A stretch of 64,000 nucleotides of DNA, taken from assembly GCF_020524345.1 (NCBI RefSeq), contig NZ_JAIVLH010000002.1, positions 62,001 through 126,000 of the forward strand, written 5' to 3'. This document shows, one piece after another, positions 36,219 to 45,241 of this stretch. The notes below the pieces were generated by a model. That model was not told the origin of the DNA and did no database searches. It worked only from the letters and a program-made list of their open reading frames with translations. Position 1 is the stretch's first letter. Each line of letters starts with the position of its first letter. Origin of the DNA: Metabacillus niabensis. Its GTDB lineage: Bacteria > Bacillota > Bacilli > Bacillales > Bacillaceae. The translations under genes and the position numbers were made by a program.

Positions 36219-36611
36219 CTATCCGTTAATGATGATATGTGAAGATGGCGGACTGGAAGAAATGAATTTTGATATTTTAACTTCTAATATACCATTAGTG
36301 AAGGACGCAGTTATTTTTTTCCTTTCAATCGAAAAAGGAAGGACAACCGTTCTTTTTCTCTCATGTTCTTCTTGATTGCCATCTAAGACGGTGATATAGA
36401 GATGTTCCCTGTTCACAGTTATGTTGATCAATTCAGTGGAAATTGCTTCCCCAAGTTCTGCTTCCACAATAAAAGCATCACCTGTTTCAAATAAATCAAG
36501 TCGAAATGTTTGTTCATCTAGTAAACTTGTAAATGGATCTGTAAAAAACTGAGACATCCATTCCTCAATACCATGAATGTCCATAGGATTTGAACATTTT
36601 TTTTTGTTCAT
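36219..36611 (-). CDS. cotM: Spore coat protein CotM-like, Hsp20/alpha-crystallin family, 130 aa
   Basis: The alpha-crystallin domain lies at about 35-118: FRLDLFETGDAFIVEAELGEA, INITVNREHLYITV, and the final strand pair ITASFTNGILEVKISK with the conserved G-x-L motif. Length equals that of B. subtilis CotM (130). The location immediately beside sspP, sspO and citB is the same as that of cotM, which supports an outer coat role rather than a chaperone one. ATG 36611 has GGGGGTCAATTAAA upstream. Late mother-cell expression is expected from family knowledge; I did not identify the promoter. Confidence 0.85.
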   Translation of the reverse strand: MNKKKCSNPMDIHGIEEWMSQFFTDPFTSLLDEQTFRLDLFETGDAFIVEAELGEAISTELINITVNREHLYITVLDGNQEEHERKRTVVLPFSIERKKITASFTNGILEVKISKFISSSPPSSHIIING

Positions 36612-36730
36612 TTTAATTGACCCCCAACGACATTTTCTCTAATAAAACTAGATCTCTTTAACATTTACAATATTCAAAAAATCTGATATTGGTGAAGACT
36701 TTACCCCAATTGAAGAAAATGTGAAAGAAA

Positions 36731-36759
36731 AAAGAGAATGGAATTTGTCCATTCTCTTT
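36731..36759 (-). terminator. Terminator after sspP
   Basis: A 12-bp perfect stem (AAAGAGAATGGA and complement), loop ATTTG, with a T-rich tail on the minus strand. Confidence 0.85.
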
Positions 36760-36764
36760 CTTCA

Positions 36765-36911
36765 CTACATATCATGACCCTGATTGTTCTTTTGACGAGT
36801 GTGATTTGCATTTTTCACTTTTTTTGAACCATCCAATGGTTCCGGTTGACCAGGATTGTTCCCTTTAGGCGCATTTTTACGCATATCTTTACTTGTATTT
36901 TTGTTTGTCAT
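36765..36911 (-). CDS. sspP: Small acid-soluble spore protein P, 48 aa
   Basis: The 48-codon frame starts at ATG 36911 after AGGAGGGAT. It is nearly the same as B. subtilis SspP (CotL): [20 protein letters not shown] at the start, then a basic Asn/His/Lys-rich tail ending QGHDM. Minor SASP are made in the forespore and packed in the spore core. It is monocistronic with a strong terminator and lies between cotM and a small plus-strand gene. The assignment is secure from sequence and synteny. Confidence 0.93.
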   Translation of the reverse strand: MTNKNTSKDMRKNAPKGNNPGQPEPLDGSKKVKNANHTRQKNNQGHDM

Positions 36912-37043
36912 TTTCATCCCTCCTACATATTAGGATGAGTCAAAAATGAAAAAACATGCGATGTGAAGAATGAATAAAATTTTTAATGATTGAACATCCT
37001 AATATATGGTATTAATAGAAAATGGGAAGGAAAGTGATGAATA

Positions 37044-37304
37044 ATGCCGTATAATAAAAATAACCAGCAATCATTCCAAGCAGCCCAACAAGGAGCCACA
37101 CAAGCCTTTGATGCTTATAATAATATTGTTAAAGATTCAGCTGATTACGGGCATCAACTGAAACACCTAACAGAAGAAGTGAATGAAGCATATCAACAAA
37201 TTAATAATGCCTTGGAAAATGCATCTGAAACACAGAGGGATCGGTTAGAACAATATCAGCGTGACCTTGAACAAATTGTCCGCGATGTAAATCAATCAGA
37301 ATAA
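37044..37304 (+). CDS. Small helical protein resembling YtzC/DUF2524, 86 aa
   Basis: ATG 37044 follows GGAAGGAAAGTGATGAATA. The first 25 residues are Gln/Asn/Ala-rich and the rest is an amphipathic helix pair. It has the pattern ADYGHQLKHLTEEVNEAYQQ followed by TQRDRLEQYQRDLEQIV, which resembles DUF2524 proteins such as B. subtilis YtzC. No function is known for these. In B. subtilis sspP and sspO are neighbours, so this gene interrupts the usual arrangement. A spore role is plausible but not shown. Confidence 0.7.
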   Translation: MPYNKNNQQSFQAAQQGATQAFDAYNNIVKDSADYGHQLKHLTEEVNEAYQQINNALENASETQRDRLEQYQRDLEQIVRDVNQSE

Positions 37305-37310
37305 CTAAGT

Positions 37311-37334
37311 AAAACGACGGGTTGCCGTCGTTTT
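37311..37334. terminator. Bidirectional terminator between the YtzC-like gene and sspO
   Basis: The 10-bp stem AAAACGACGG with its complement, loop GTTG, has T-runs on the plus strand and a T-rich end on the minus strand. Confidence 0.85.
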
Positions 37335-37353
37335 TTGTCATGTTAAAGATTAA

Positions 37354-37503
37354 TTATTGGTTTTTTTTGCGTTTCTTATTGTTCTGCTTTTGAGCAGCCG
37401 TTAGTGGTTCATTTTGTAACTCTTCATTATACCCTGTACCAATACCCTGTGCACTTGCATCATTCATACCCATTCTTATGTGGTTTGCTTTACGTTTAGC
37501 CAT
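37354..37503 (-). CDS. sspO: Small acid-soluble spore protein O, 49 aa
   Basis: ATG 37503 follows GGGAGGTGAT. The 49-residue product starts [20 protein letters not shown] and ends NNKKRKKNQ, matching B. subtilis SspO (CotK) in the KRKANH start, the GMNDA box and the AxxQNNKKRK end. It is a minor SASP of the spore core. It is divergent from citB, the same neighbour as in B. subtilis. The assignment is secure. Confidence 0.93.
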   Translation of the reverse strand: MAKRKANHIRMGMNDASAQGIGTGYNEELQNEPLTAAQKQNNKKRKKNQ

Positions 37504-37671
37504 TTATGCAATCACCTCCCACCTTAAAAATTAGCTTGTCTCAATTCATAGGAAACAATCCAAAAGAGATGATTTCTAAATATATGAAAAAATTTAGAAA
37601 AAAATGAAAAGTTTTTTATCCTTTTTACTTCAAAATTTGGTATAGTAGAAAAGTAAAACTAGTACGCTTTC

Positions 37672-37710
37672 ATAAGGAAACCTTATACATATCAATAACA
37701 TCATTGTTAT
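37672..37710 (+). promoter_or_regulatory. CcpC-type boxes upstream of citB
   Basis: ATAAGGAAACCTTAT (37672-37686) fits the CcpC pattern ATAA-N7-TTAT exactly. A second dyad with ATAA (37695-37698) and TTAT (37707-37710), spacing eight, follows. CcpC represses citB unless citrate accumulates. Promoter elements could not be fixed. Confidence 0.65.
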
Positions 37711-37818
37711 TTACTTATGTTACTAGTTGTATTAAGATTAAATTGTGAAAAGTAATTAAAAATGGGGTAACATCCTTCGACACATGTCGATCCTTGATCT
37801 TTTTAAGGGGGAGAATTT

Positions 37819-40545
37819 ATGACTAATCAAGTGACTACGAAACAAGATGCTTTCCAAGCCCGTAAAAACTTTACGGTAAATGGAAAGAAGTACAACTACT
37901 ATTCATTACAAGCACTAGAAGATGCGGGAATTGGTAACGTTTCACGTCTGCCATATTCTGTAAAGGTTCTTTTAGAATCAGTTCTGCGCCAAGTAGATGG
38001 CAGAGTTATTACAAAAGAACATGTTGAAAACCTAGCAAAATGGGGAACGAACGATCTAAAAGAAATTGATGTTCCTTTTAAACCATCACGTGTTATTTTA
38101 CAAGACTTCACAGGTGTTCCAGCTGTTGTTGACTTAGCGTCTCTACGTAAAGCAATGGCAGATATGGGTGGAGATCCTGATAAAATTAATCCGGAAATTC
38201 CAGTTGACCTGGTTATTGACCACTCTGTACAGGTTGATAGAGCCGGAACTCCTGACGCACTTCAATTCAATATGGATCTTGAATTTGAACGTAATGCCGA
38301 GCGTTACAAATTTTTAAGCTGGGCAAAAAAATCATTTGATAACTACCGTGCTGTACCACCGGCAACTGGTATTGTTCACCAAGTAAACTTAGAGTACTTG
38401 GCAAATGTTGTTCATGCAGTACAAAATGAAGAAGGTGAATTTGAGGCTTTTCCTGATTCATTAGTTGGTACTGATTCTCATACAACAATGATCAATGGTA
38501 TTGGTGTTCTTGGATGGGGTGTTGGCGGTATCGAGGCGGAAGCTGGAATGCTAGGACAACCATCTTATTTCCCTGTACCTGAAGTTATCGGGGTTAAATT
38601 AACAGGTGAGCTACCAAATGGAACGACTGCTACTGACTTAGCATTAAAAGTAACTCAAGTATTACGTCAACAAGGTGTTGTTGGTAAATTTGTTGAGTTC
38701 TTCGGTCCTGGAGTAGCACAATTACCACTTGCAGATCGTGCGACTATCGCGAACATGGCGCCTGAATATGGAGCAACTTGCGGTTTCTTCCCAGTAGATG
38801 AAGAAGCTCTTAATTACATGCGCTTAACAGGTCGTGATGAAGAACAAATTCAAGTGGTTGGAGAATATTGTAAAGCAAATGGATTATTCTTCACACCTGA
38901 AAATGAAGATCCAATCTTTACAAAAGTTGTTGAAATTGATCTAACTGAAATTGAAGCAAACCTTTCTGGTCCAAAGCGTCCACAGGATTTAATTCCGCTT
39001 TCAATGATGAAGGATAAATTCCATGAACATTTAGTTGCTCCAGCTGGGAACCAAGGCTTTGGTTTAGAAGCAACTGAAATTAACAAAGAAATCACTGTTA
39101 AATTTAAAAATGGTGATGAAACGAACATGAAGACTGGTGCAATTGCTATTGCGGCAATCACTAGTTGTACTAATACATCTAACCCTTACGTACTAGTGGC
39201 TGCAGGTCTTGTTGCAAAAAAAGCAACAGAACTAGGCTTGGAAGTACCTAAATACGTAAAAACATCTTTAGCTCCAGGATCTAAGGTTGTTACTGGATAC
39301 CTTGAAAACTCAGGATTACTTCCACACCTTGAGCAACTTGGTTTCAACCTTGTAGGGTATGGTTGTACAACTTGTATCGGAAACTCAGGTCCTCTTGCAG
39401 ATGAAATCGAAGAAGCAGTAGCGGCTAACGATCTATTAGTAACATCTGTATTATCTGGTAACCGTAACTTTGAAGGTCGTATCCATCCGCTTGTAAAAGG
39501 TAACTACTTGGCTTCACCGCCACTAGTTGTTGCTTATGCATTAGCTGGTACTGTTGATATTGATTTACAAAGTGATTCACTAGGTAAGGACAACGATGGC
39601 AAAGATGTATTCTTCAAAGACATTTGGCCAACTACAAATGAAATTAATGAAGTTGTTAACAAAACAGTAACTCCTGAGTTATTCAGAAAAGAGTATGAGC
39701 AAGTATTTGATGATAATGCTCGTTGGAATGAAATTGAAACAACTGATGAAGCATTATATGTATGGGACGAGTCATCAACATACATTCAAAACCCTCCATT
39801 CTTTGAAGGCTTAGAAGCAGAACCGGGTAAAGTAGAAACGTTAAAAGACTTACGAGTTGTCGCTAAATTCGGTGATTCTGTTACAACTGACCATATTTCA
39901 CCTGCAGGTTCAATTGGTAAAGATACGCCTGCTGGACGTTATCTGCAAGAAAACGGGGTAACACCAAGAGAGTTTAACTCTTATGGTTCTCGTCGTGGTA
40001 ACCACGAAGTTATGATGAGAGGTACGTTTGCAAACATCCGTATCAAAAACCAAATTGCTCCAGGCACAGAAGGTGGTTATACAACTTACTGGCCAACTGG
40101 TGAAGTTAAATCAATCTATGATGCGTGCATGGATTACAAACAAGATGGAACTGGTCTTGTTGTATTAGCTGGCAATGATTACGGAATGGGAAGCTCACGT
40201 GACTGGGCTGCAAAAGGTACAAACCTTCTTGGAATTAAAACAGTTATTGCTCAAAGCTTCGAGCGTATTCACCGTAGTAACCTTGTATTAATGGGGGTAC
40301 TTCCTCTTCAATTTAAAGATGGTGACAGTGCAGAAACACTAGGTTTAACTGGTAAGGAAACAATTGAAGTTGAGATTGATGAAACAGTAAAACCACGTGA
40401 TTTCGTGAACGTTACAGCTACTGATGAAGCTGGAAACAAAACAACATTTGAAGTATTAGTTCGTTTTGATAGTGAAGTTGAAATTGACTACTATCGTCAC
40501 GGCGGAATCCTTCAAATGGTATTGCGTGATAAATTAAAAGCATAA
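37819..40545 (+). CDS. citB: Aconitate hydratase, 908 aa
   Basis: TCA cycle enzyme interconverting citrate and isocitrate; family members without their iron-sulfur cluster bind RNA. The cluster cysteines are in [12 protein letters not shown] and [11 protein letters not shown]. Other visible motifs are [26 protein letters not shown] and, in the swivel domain, [14 protein letters not shown] with the catalytic Ser/Arg. Length equals that of B. subtilis CitB (909). ATG 37819 follows AAGGGGGAG. It is monocistronic between sspO and yneN-type genes, with CcpC-type boxes upstream. The assignment is secure. Confidence 0.98.
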   Translation: MTNQVTTKQDAFQARKNFTVNGKKYNYYSLQALEDAGIGNVSRLPYSVKVLLESVLRQVDGRVITKEHVENLAKWGTNDLKEIDVPFKPSRVILQDFTGVPAVVDLASLRKAMADMGGDPDKINPEIPVDLVIDHSVQVDRAGTPDALQFNMDLEFERNAERYKFLSWAKKSFDNYRAVPPATGIVHQVNLEYLANVVHAVQNEEGEFEAFPDSLVGTDSHTTMINGIGVLGWGVGGIEAEAGMLGQPSYFPVPEVIGVKLTGELPNGTTATDLALKVTQVLRQQGVVGKFVEFFGPGVAQLPLADRATIANMAPEYGATCGFFPVDEEALNYMRLTGRDEEQIQVVGEYCKANGLFFTPENEDPIFTKVVEIDLTEIEANLSGPKRPQDLIPLSMMKDKFHEHLVAPAGNQGFGLEATEINKEITVKFKNGDETNMKTGAIAIAAITSCTNTSNPYVLVAAGLVAKKATELGLEVPKYVKTSLAPGSKVVTGYLENSGLLPHLEQLGFNLVGYGCTTCIGNSGPLADEIEEAVAANDLLVTSVLSGNRNFEGRIHPLVKGNYLASPPLVVAYALAGTVDIDLQSDSLGKDNDGKDVFFKDIWPTTNEINEVVNKTVTPELFRKEYEQVFDDNARWNEIETTDEALYVWDESSTYIQNPPFFEGLEAEPGKVETLKDLRVVAKFGDSVTTDHISPAGSIGKDTPAGRYLQENGVTPREFNSYGSRRGNHEVMMRGTFANIRIKNQIAPGTEGGYTTYWPTGEVKSIYDACMDYKQDGTGLVVLAGNDYGMGSSRDWAAKGTNLLGIKTVIAQSFERIHRSNLVLMGVLPLQFKDGDSAETLGLTGKETIEVEIDETVKPRDFVNVTATDEAGNKTTFEVLVRFDSEVEIDYYRHGGILQMVLRDKLKA

Positions 40546-40551
40546 ATAAGT

Positions 40552-40584
40552 AAAAAGGGAACGGGTTGGATTCGTTCCCTTTTT
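40552..40584 (+). terminator. Terminator after citB
   Basis: A 12-bp perfect stem (AAAAAGGGAACG and complement) with a nine-base loop, ending in a T-run. Confidence 0.9.
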
Positions 40585-40767
40585 TGTTGTGTCTTCTTGT
40601 CACCAATTTCCTTCGCTATTGACTTAATGGAATCGAAAAAAGACGTCTCTTATTCACATTTTGTCTAAAATGAGAATTCTAATGCGTTTCCATTGTCCTT
40701 TTAATAAAACCATGCTTAAATGAGGTATGAGTACTACTATGTACTACTACTTGAAAGGACCTTTTGT

Positions 40768-41178
40768 ATGTACGATGCCATCCAGCTTGGACCGTTTACA
40801 ATCCAATATATCCTGCTGATTTACCTATGTTCAATCATCGCCACATATTTTATTTTAGATGCTTTTATTCCTCATTCAAAAATAAAGACTTTTTATAAGG
40901 AAGAATATTTTACCTTTTGGTTTGTTCTTTTTATTACATATAAATTCAGTATTGTTTTATTTGAACCACAGCTTTTATTAACAACTCGATGGTTATTCTT
41001 TACAGGTGGTAAAGATGGATTTTACCTTGGATTTTTAGCAGGTGTCCTGTTTTTAATTTGGAAAATGCGAAAAGTAAGTATACAGCTTAAGGAATTTATC
41101 AAATCGTTAATTATAATCATTGTGAGTTTCACGGTAGTATTTCAATTAATCAAGTTTGTTGTGTTGTCTTTTCTTTAG
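40768..41178 (+). CDS. Small membrane protein with Lgt-like N-terminus, 136 aa
   Basis: ATG 40768 follows GAAAGGAC; upstream in-frame starts have no site. It has four hydrophobic segments, and residues 5-35 (IQLGPFTIQYILLIYLCSII) recall the first helix of prolipoprotein diacylglyceryl transferases. The catalytic His and Arg-containing Lgt signature are absent, so it is not an active Lgt. It lies 11 bp before the thioredoxin-like gene and is probably its partner in extracytoplasmic redox or membrane chemistry. Function unknown. Confidence 0.7.
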   Translation: MYDAIQLGPFTIQYILLIYLCSIIATYFILDAFIPHSKIKTFYKEEYFTFWFVLFITYKFSIVLFEPQLLLTTRWLFFTGGKDGFYLGFLAGVLFLIWKMRKVSIQLKEFIKSLIIIIVSFTVVFQLIKFVVLSFL

Positions 41179-41189
41179 GAGGTAAATAA

Positions 41190-41699
41190 ATGAAAAAGGT
41201 TTTGGCAATTTCTATTTTAGTTTTTCTGGTAGGATATGCGATTTATTTTGCAATCAATCCAAATTCTCCAAAAATAGGTGTGTCTGAGGGCAGTGCTGCA
41301 CCTGATTTTGAATTAGACACTCTTAGTGGTGACAGCATGAGTTTATCAAGTTTAAAAGGGAAAAAAGTCATAATCAATTTTTGGGCTACATGGTGTCCGC
41401 CATGTCGGTCTGAGATGCCTGATATGCAAAAAATTCAGGATGAACATAATGGTGATGTAGTAGTTTTAGCTGTAAACCTCACCAATTCCGAAAGCAGTAT
41501 AGATACAGTAGATAAATTTGTGAGTGAACTAGGGTTGACTTTCCCTGTCTTATTAGATAAAAAGGGACAAATCAATAATCAGTTCGAAGTGCTTTCATAC
41601 CCAACATCTTATTTTGTAGATGAAGAAGGAGTTATTCAAACAAAGTTTGTTGGAGCGTTAACATATGATCAAATGAATGAATTTCTTAATAATCTTTAA
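41190..41699 (+). CDS. yneN: Membrane-anchored TlpA/ResA-like thioredoxin, YneN-like, 169 aa
   Basis: An N-terminal signal anchor (residues 3-22) is followed by an extracytoplasmic thioredoxin fold. The active site WATWCPPCRSEMP (Cys about 70 and 73) and the cis-proline segment YPTSYFVD are visible. Proteins of this type reduce disulfides outside the membrane, for example in cytochrome c maturation (ResA) or spore peptidoglycan formation (StoA). The ATG follows TTTAGGAGGT. Synteny (after citB, before sspN) equals that of B. subtilis yneN. The exact redox partner is not known. Confidence 0.88.
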   Translation: MKKVLAISILVFLVGYAIYFAINPNSPKIGVSEGSAAPDFELDTLSGDSMSLSSLKGKKVIINFWATWCPPCRSEMPDMQKIQDEHNGDVVVLAVNLTNSESSIDTVDKFVSELGLTFPVLLDKKGQINNQFEVLSYPTSYFVDEEGVIQTKFVGALTYDQMNEFLNNL

Positions 41700-41723
41700 A
41701 CCGAGCCAATATAGGTTCGGTTT
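41698..41723 (+). terminator. Terminator after yneN
   Basis: A 10-bp stem (AAACCGAGCC with GGTTCGGTTT, one G-U) and loop AATATA, followed by TT-rich sequence. Confidence 0.75.
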
Positions 41724-41828
41724 TTAATTTTTCCAATAGATTAAATTTCACTACTTTTCAAAATAATTGATTTAAATGTCAGAAAATTGGGTAAGCTTTT
41801 AATGAATATGTCGGAGGTGAAAGGCAAC

Positions 41829-41966
41829 ATGAGAAAGACGAGAAAAAAATCATTTGAAGAATTAGTAAAGGAAAATAAACAACAATTATTACAGGATCGA
41901 GAAGCACTTGATCTATTGGAGGAACGTTGGGAGCAACGTATCCTAAAAAGATTGGATTCATATTAA
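41829..41966 (+). CDS. FbpB-family small basic protein, 45 aa
   Basis: ATG 41829 follows GGAGGTGA. The 45-residue product begins MRKTRKKSFEELVKENKQQL and continues with a charged helix. This is the pattern of the Fur-regulated basic protein FbpB family, small proteins thought to help the iron-sparing RNA FsrA in B. subtilis. No Fur box was seen upstream, so its control may differ from the founding member. It lies directly upstream of sspN on the same strand. Confidence 0.75.
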   Translation: MRKTRKKSFEELVKENKQQLLQDREALDLLEERWEQRILKRLDSY

Positions 41967-42029
41967 CAGGCTTTTCTAGTTATTGTTTCTCTTCCACAGG
42001 GTATTCTATTTGTTGAGGAGGCGATAACA

Positions 42030-42173
42030 ATGGCAAATCATAATAATCAACAGAATCACTTTACTCCAAGTCATATAGGGACAAAATCACGTGGTTTCGG
42101 TAATAATAAAGGGAAACAAATGCAGGATACATCGGGGAAACATGCTCAAGTGATTCAAACAAAAGGCGAGTAA
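42030..42173 (+). CDS. sspN: Small acid-soluble spore protein N, 47 aa
   Basis: ATG 42030 follows GAGGAGGCGAT. The product (MANHNNQQNHFTPSHIGTKS at the start, then GKQMQDTSGKHAQVIQTKGE at the end) matches B. subtilis SspN, with the identical GKQMQDTSG box and QVIQTKGE end. It is a minor forespore SASP. It lies 123 bp upstream of tlp, as in B. subtilis where sspN and tlp form an operon. The assignment is secure. Confidence 0.93.
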   Translation: MANHNNQQNHFTPSHIGTKSRGFGNNKGKQMQDTSGKHAQVIQTKGE

Positions 42174-42296
42174 TTTCAGGTAAATCAATTCTTACTATTT
42201 CATATAAAAACGTGTTTAAAATCTTCTTCAAATATGCAGACTAACATTGTTTCATTGATTTTAGGTGACAATCCATAATGAGAGGAAGGATACACG

Positions 42297-42542
42297 ATGA
42301 CAAAACATACTAAACCAAATCCTGATGATCGTTCTGATAACGTAGAAAAGCTTCAGAGCATGGTACAAAACACAATAGAAAATATTGAAGAAGCGCAGGA
42401 TTCTATTGCATTTGCTAATGCTGAAGAACGTGAACGCATTGAAGCTAAAAACCTTCGCCGTGAAGAAAGTATCAATGCAATGCGCAATGAAATTAAGGAT
42501 GAAGCACAAGCGCGCGAACATGGCTATCGTAATGATCAATAG
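42297..42542 (+). CDS. tlp: Small acid-soluble spore protein Tlp, 81 aa
   Basis: A thioredoxin-like-named SASP (not a real thioredoxin). The sequence MTKHTKPNPDDRSDNVEKLQ followed by helical Glu/Asn-rich repeats and the ENxxRREESINAMRNEIKDEA-type segment is that of Tlp of Bacillus. ATG 42297 has AGAGGAAGGAT upstream. It follows sspN and is closed by a terminator. It is a forespore-expressed core protein by family knowledge. Confidence 0.93.
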   Translation: MTKHTKPNPDDRSDNVEKLQSMVQNTIENIEEAQDSIAFANAEERERIEAKNLRREESINAMRNEIKDEAQAREHGYRNDQ

Positions 42543-42543
42543 A

Positions 42544-42570
42544 TAAACCGGGCTTTTACAGCCTGGTTTA
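42544..42570 (+). terminator. Terminator after tlp
   Basis: TAAACCGGGC pairs with GCCTGGTTTA (one G-U), loop of seven, followed by TTTTTTAT. Confidence 0.85.
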
Positions 42571-42720
42571 TTTTTTATACCTTCTTAATGGCCTACGCAT
42601 TACGCTTTACCATTTAGTCTCGCCAATCCGGTACCTTTCTTTAGCACCCCAAAAAAACTTATGTTATCATAGTTTGAAGTATTGATCACAAGGATTACAG
42701 AAACAAGGAGAGAAGAAAGA

Positions 42721-43137
42721 ATGCATATATCTAAAGCTGAGATTGAAGTTCGATATGCCGAAACAGACCAAATGGGTGTTGTATATCATGCAAATTACTT
42801 AGTGTGGATGGAAGTTGGCAGGACAAAACTTATACAAGATCTGGGGTTTTCTTATGCTGGAATGGAAGAGCAGGGAATAATATCACCAGTTATAGACCTG
42901 GAAATTTCTTACAAAAAGCCAATGCGTTACGGTGAAATAGCGACAATCAACACCTGGATTGAAGAATATAATGGGATAAAAAGTGTGTATGGATATGAAA
43001 TCTTTTCACCAAGCGGTGACCTTGCTGTTCAAGCAAAATCCAGTCATGTTTGTGTGAACAAAGAAACATTTAGACCTGTTAAATTCAAGAAGATGTTCCC
43101 AGAGTGGCACGAAGCTTATGAGAAGGCGAAAAAATAA
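42721..43137 (+). CDS. yneP: Acyl-CoA thioesterase, YneP (4HBT hotdog) family, 138 aa
   Basis: Hotdog-fold thioesterase of the 4-hydroxybenzoyl-CoA/YbgC type. The signature EVRYAETDQMGVVYHANYLVWMEVGRT (residues 7-33) contains the catalytic Asp and the conserved His. ATG 42721 is preferred for AAGGAGAGAAG nearby; the upstream frame is an artefact. Length and position equal those of B. subtilis YneP. It directly abuts yneQ (stop at 43135-43137, next ATG 43138). The natural acyl substrate is unknown. Confidence 0.9.
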   Translation: MHISKAEIEVRYAETDQMGVVYHANYLVWMEVGRTKLIQDLGFSYAGMEEQGIISPVIDLEISYKKPMRYGEIATINTWIEEYNGIKSVYGYEIFSPSGDLAVQAKSSHVCVNKETFRPVKFKKMFPEWHEAYEKAKK

Positions 43138-43446
43138 ATGGCATTTGGCATTTCCCGAAAGGAATTACATAGATGGAAACATGAAATTGATCATGGGCAT
43201 ATCGCATTTTTAACGCATTTTTGGTTAGATGACCGGTTTCCTAATAGTCATTGTGTAACGAAGGTTGGCTGCAAGGATATTGACAAATTAGCCCAATGGG
43301 GATCTCGATACGGATTAAAGAGGGAATGGATTCATCATTATAAACAATATCCTCACTTCGATTTAATGGGAAACATACAAATGTCTATATTAAAAGAATA
43401 CGGTTTAGAAGACCATATTGAACGGTTTAAAATACAAAAAACATAA
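43138..43446 (+). CDS. yneQ: YneQ-like conserved hypothetical protein, 102 aa
   Basis: The ATG follows the yneP stop with no gap, so translation is probably coupled. The protein is rich in His, Trp and Lys (HRWKHEIDHGHIAFLTHFWLDDRFPNSHCVTKVGC), has no membrane segment, and matches the size and place of B. subtilis YneQ (99 aa). The clustered His and Cys could bind metal but there is no standard motif. Function unknown. Confidence 0.82.
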   Translation: MAFGISRKELHRWKHEIDHGHIAFLTHFWLDDRFPNSHCVTKVGCKDIDKLAQWGSRYGLKREWIHHYKQYPHFDLMGNIQMSILKEYGLEDHIERFKIQKT

Positions 43447-43496
43447 CAAGAGGGGGAAATTCATAGATGTAGAACACGTGAAATTTCCCCTCTTGT
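43446..43496. terminator. Bidirectional terminator between yneQ and yneR
   Basis: ACAAGAGGGG plus GAAATT pairs with AATTTCCCCTCTTGT (one bulged G) across a 20-base loop; T-rich ends on both sides serve both convergent genes. Confidence 0.75.
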
Positions 43497-43528
43497 TACT
43501 TTATAGCAAGTCTTTTAAATGCATTCAA

Positions 43529-43816
43529 TTAATGGTATTGAAATACAGGTTCTTCAGCATCTTCATCTAAATCAACATGTAAATCATGTTGATCAAAATA
43601 CCATAAATCTCGGTTTTCAACAAAAAACGTAATTCCTTTACTTTCTACACTGGATCCTATTTCTTCAGGGTTTTGCTTTACAACTCCAAGTGAAAATCCT
43701 TTTTGTACATTACTACATCCACCATATCTAACAAAAAACTGAACAGTGTCACCCTCTTCAAGTTGTAATTCATTTATATACCAATCTGCTGCTTTGTTAT
43801 CAATGGTAATTTTCAA
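43529..43816 (-). CDS. yneR: HesB/IscA-like protein YneR, 95 aa
   Basis: The small beta-rich fold of the HesB/IscA group: DTVQFFVRYGGCSNVQKGFSLGV corresponds to the first conserved Cys loop. The C-terminal Cys-x-Cys of true A-type iron-sulfur carriers is absent (the end is acidic, DEDAEEPVFQYH). It therefore probably does not carry a cluster in the usual way. ATG 43816 follows AAGGAGTG. Length and synteny equal those of B. subtilis YneR, whose role is undefined. Confidence 0.88.
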   Translation of the reverse strand: MKITIDNKAADWYINELQLEEGDTVQFFVRYGGCSNVQKGFSLGVVKQNPEEIGSSVESKGITFFVENRDLWYFDQHDLHVDLDEDAEEPVFQYH

Positions 43817-43956
43817 ATCCGAACACTCCTTATGTTTTATAAACTTATCTTAATTATAATATAGATGTGTTGTTAGGGCTAATGATGAACATTATGAAAA
43901 TAAAAAAGAAGATGTAGTAAAACAGAAATAGTATCCTGTTTACCTTATCTTCTTTA

Positions 43957-44541
43957 TTAAAGCCACTTTACTTTCGGCTCTGTCTTATCGATAATTCGTT
44001 TAATATTTGCACGATGGCGATAGACAACAAATCCAGTTAACAACGTTATGACAATGATAAGTGGAATATCTTTTGTAAATAAGCTGTAAATGATTCCATA
44101 AACTCCTGCCATCATAGATGAAAGGGAAACATATTTTGAGATATAAAGAACGATAAAAAAGAAGGCCAACATCGTTATAAATAATAACGGTACATAACAT
44201 AAAAGTACACCGCCAGAAGTGGCAACTGCTTTTCCACCTCTAAATTTTGCGAAAATCGGATAAGTATGGCCGATAACGGCAAAAATTCCAACTAATAACT
44301 GATGCAAGTGGTCTAGTCCGAATAATAAAGGTAAAGCAGCAGCAAGCGTTCCTTTTAATATATCTGCACTTGTGACAAGTAATCCCGCTTTTATACCTAA
44401 TGTACGAAACGTATTCGTTCCACCTAAATTCCCGCTCCCGTGTTCACGTATGTCAATTCCATACCCCAGCTTGCCTACTATAAGGCCGGATGGAATGGAA
44501 CCTAATAAATAAGCTAAAATAAAAATAATGGCTTCAATCAT
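43957..44541 (-). CDS. plsY: Glycerol-3-phosphate acyltransferase PlsY, 194 aa
   Basis: It transfers the acyl group from acyl-phosphate to glycerol-3-phosphate, starting phosphatidic acid synthesis in the membrane. The three PlsY motifs are present: [29 protein letters not shown] and [21 protein letters not shown]. About five membrane helices. ATG 44541 is chosen for AAAGGAGT eight bases upstream; the frame reported further upstream has no site. Synteny (yneS) and length agree with B. subtilis. The assignment is secure. Confidence 0.96.
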   Translation of the reverse strand: MIEAIIFILAYLLGSIPSGLIVGKLGYGIDIREHGSGNLGGTNTFRTLGIKAGLLVTSADILKGTLAAALPLLFGLDHLHQLLVGIFAVIGHTYPIFAKFRGGKAVATSGGVLLCYVPLLFITMLAFFFIVLYISKYVSLSSMMAGVYGIIYSLFTKDIPLIIVITLLTGFVVYRHRANIKRIIDKTEPKVKWL

Positions 44542-44780
44542 ATATGTACTCCTTTGCATATTCTTTTTATATTCTATCATGATAATTGATAAAAACACTA
44601 TGAGAGAATAAAAAAAGATAAAAACTCTCATGTTATAAGTAATATTCAAACATTGTATATAGTATAAGAGTTAAGTTTCAATTCCATACAAAAGGAAGCA
44701 AAACTCCTTGTTGTCGAAGGCAAAATCATTGTTTGCCAAGCTTCCATACTGTTATGATAGAGGAAAAGGAGATGGGTAAA

Positions 44781-45194
44781 ATGTCGATTGAAAATCCATC
44801 AAGAGAAGAAATTGGCCAAATTTTAAAGACTAGTAAAACGATAGCGGTAGTCGGTTTGTCTAATAATCCAGAGCGTACATCATATATGGTAAGTAAGGCG
44901 ATGCAGAATGCAGGATATGAGATTATTCCTGTAAATCCTACTGTAGATGAAGTATTAGGTCAAAAGGCAGTAGCTTCATTAAGTGATATAAAAGGCCATG
45001 TTGATATTGTGAATGTGTTTCGCCGCTCAGAACATTTGTTGGAAGTTGCTCAGGAATTTTTGAAAATTGATGCAGATGTATACTGGGCACAGCTCGGGTT
45101 AGAAAATGAAGAAGCCTATCAATTGCTGAAAGACAATCATAAAACCGTTATCATGAATCGTTGTATTAAGGTTGAGCATGCTATGACAAAGTAA
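44781..45194 (+). CDS. yneT: CoA-binding domain protein YneT, 137 aa
   Basis: A single Rossmann-type CoA-binding domain: IAVVGLSNNPERTSYMVSKAM at residues 21-41, EIIPVNPT, VDIVNVFRR and a C-terminal NRCIKVEH. ATG 44781 is favoured by AAAAGGAG nine bases upstream; ATG 44772 overlaps that site. It is divergent from plsY and upstream of parE, as in B. subtilis. Such proteins bind CoA or acyl-CoA, and their physiological role is unknown. Confidence 0.9.
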   Translation: MSIENPSREEIGQILKTSKTIAVVGLSNNPERTSYMVSKAMQNAGYEIIPVNPTVDEVLGQKAVASLSDIKGHVDIVNVFRRSEHLLEVAQEFLKIDADVYWAQLGLENEEAYQLLKDNHKTVIMNRCIKVEHAMTK

Positions 45195-45215
45195 TTTATT
45201 TGTTCTTTTTTGAAG

Positions 45216-45241
45216 AAAATCCTTGTAAAAACAAGGATTTT
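45216..45241 (+). terminator. Terminator after yneT
   Basis: An 11-bp perfect stem (AAAATCCTTGT and complement) with loop AAAA and a T-rich tail. It isolates yneT from parE. Confidence 0.9.

Noticed and set aside
37705-37733. Possible citB promoter with TTGTTA as -35
   Set aside because: The hexamer 17 bases downstream (GTTGTA) is not a -10; no convincing promoter pair could be fixed in the citB upstream region.
41761-41828. Fur box before the FbpB-like gene
   Set aside because: The region has only a short ATTGATT-like string and no 7-1-7 inverted repeat.
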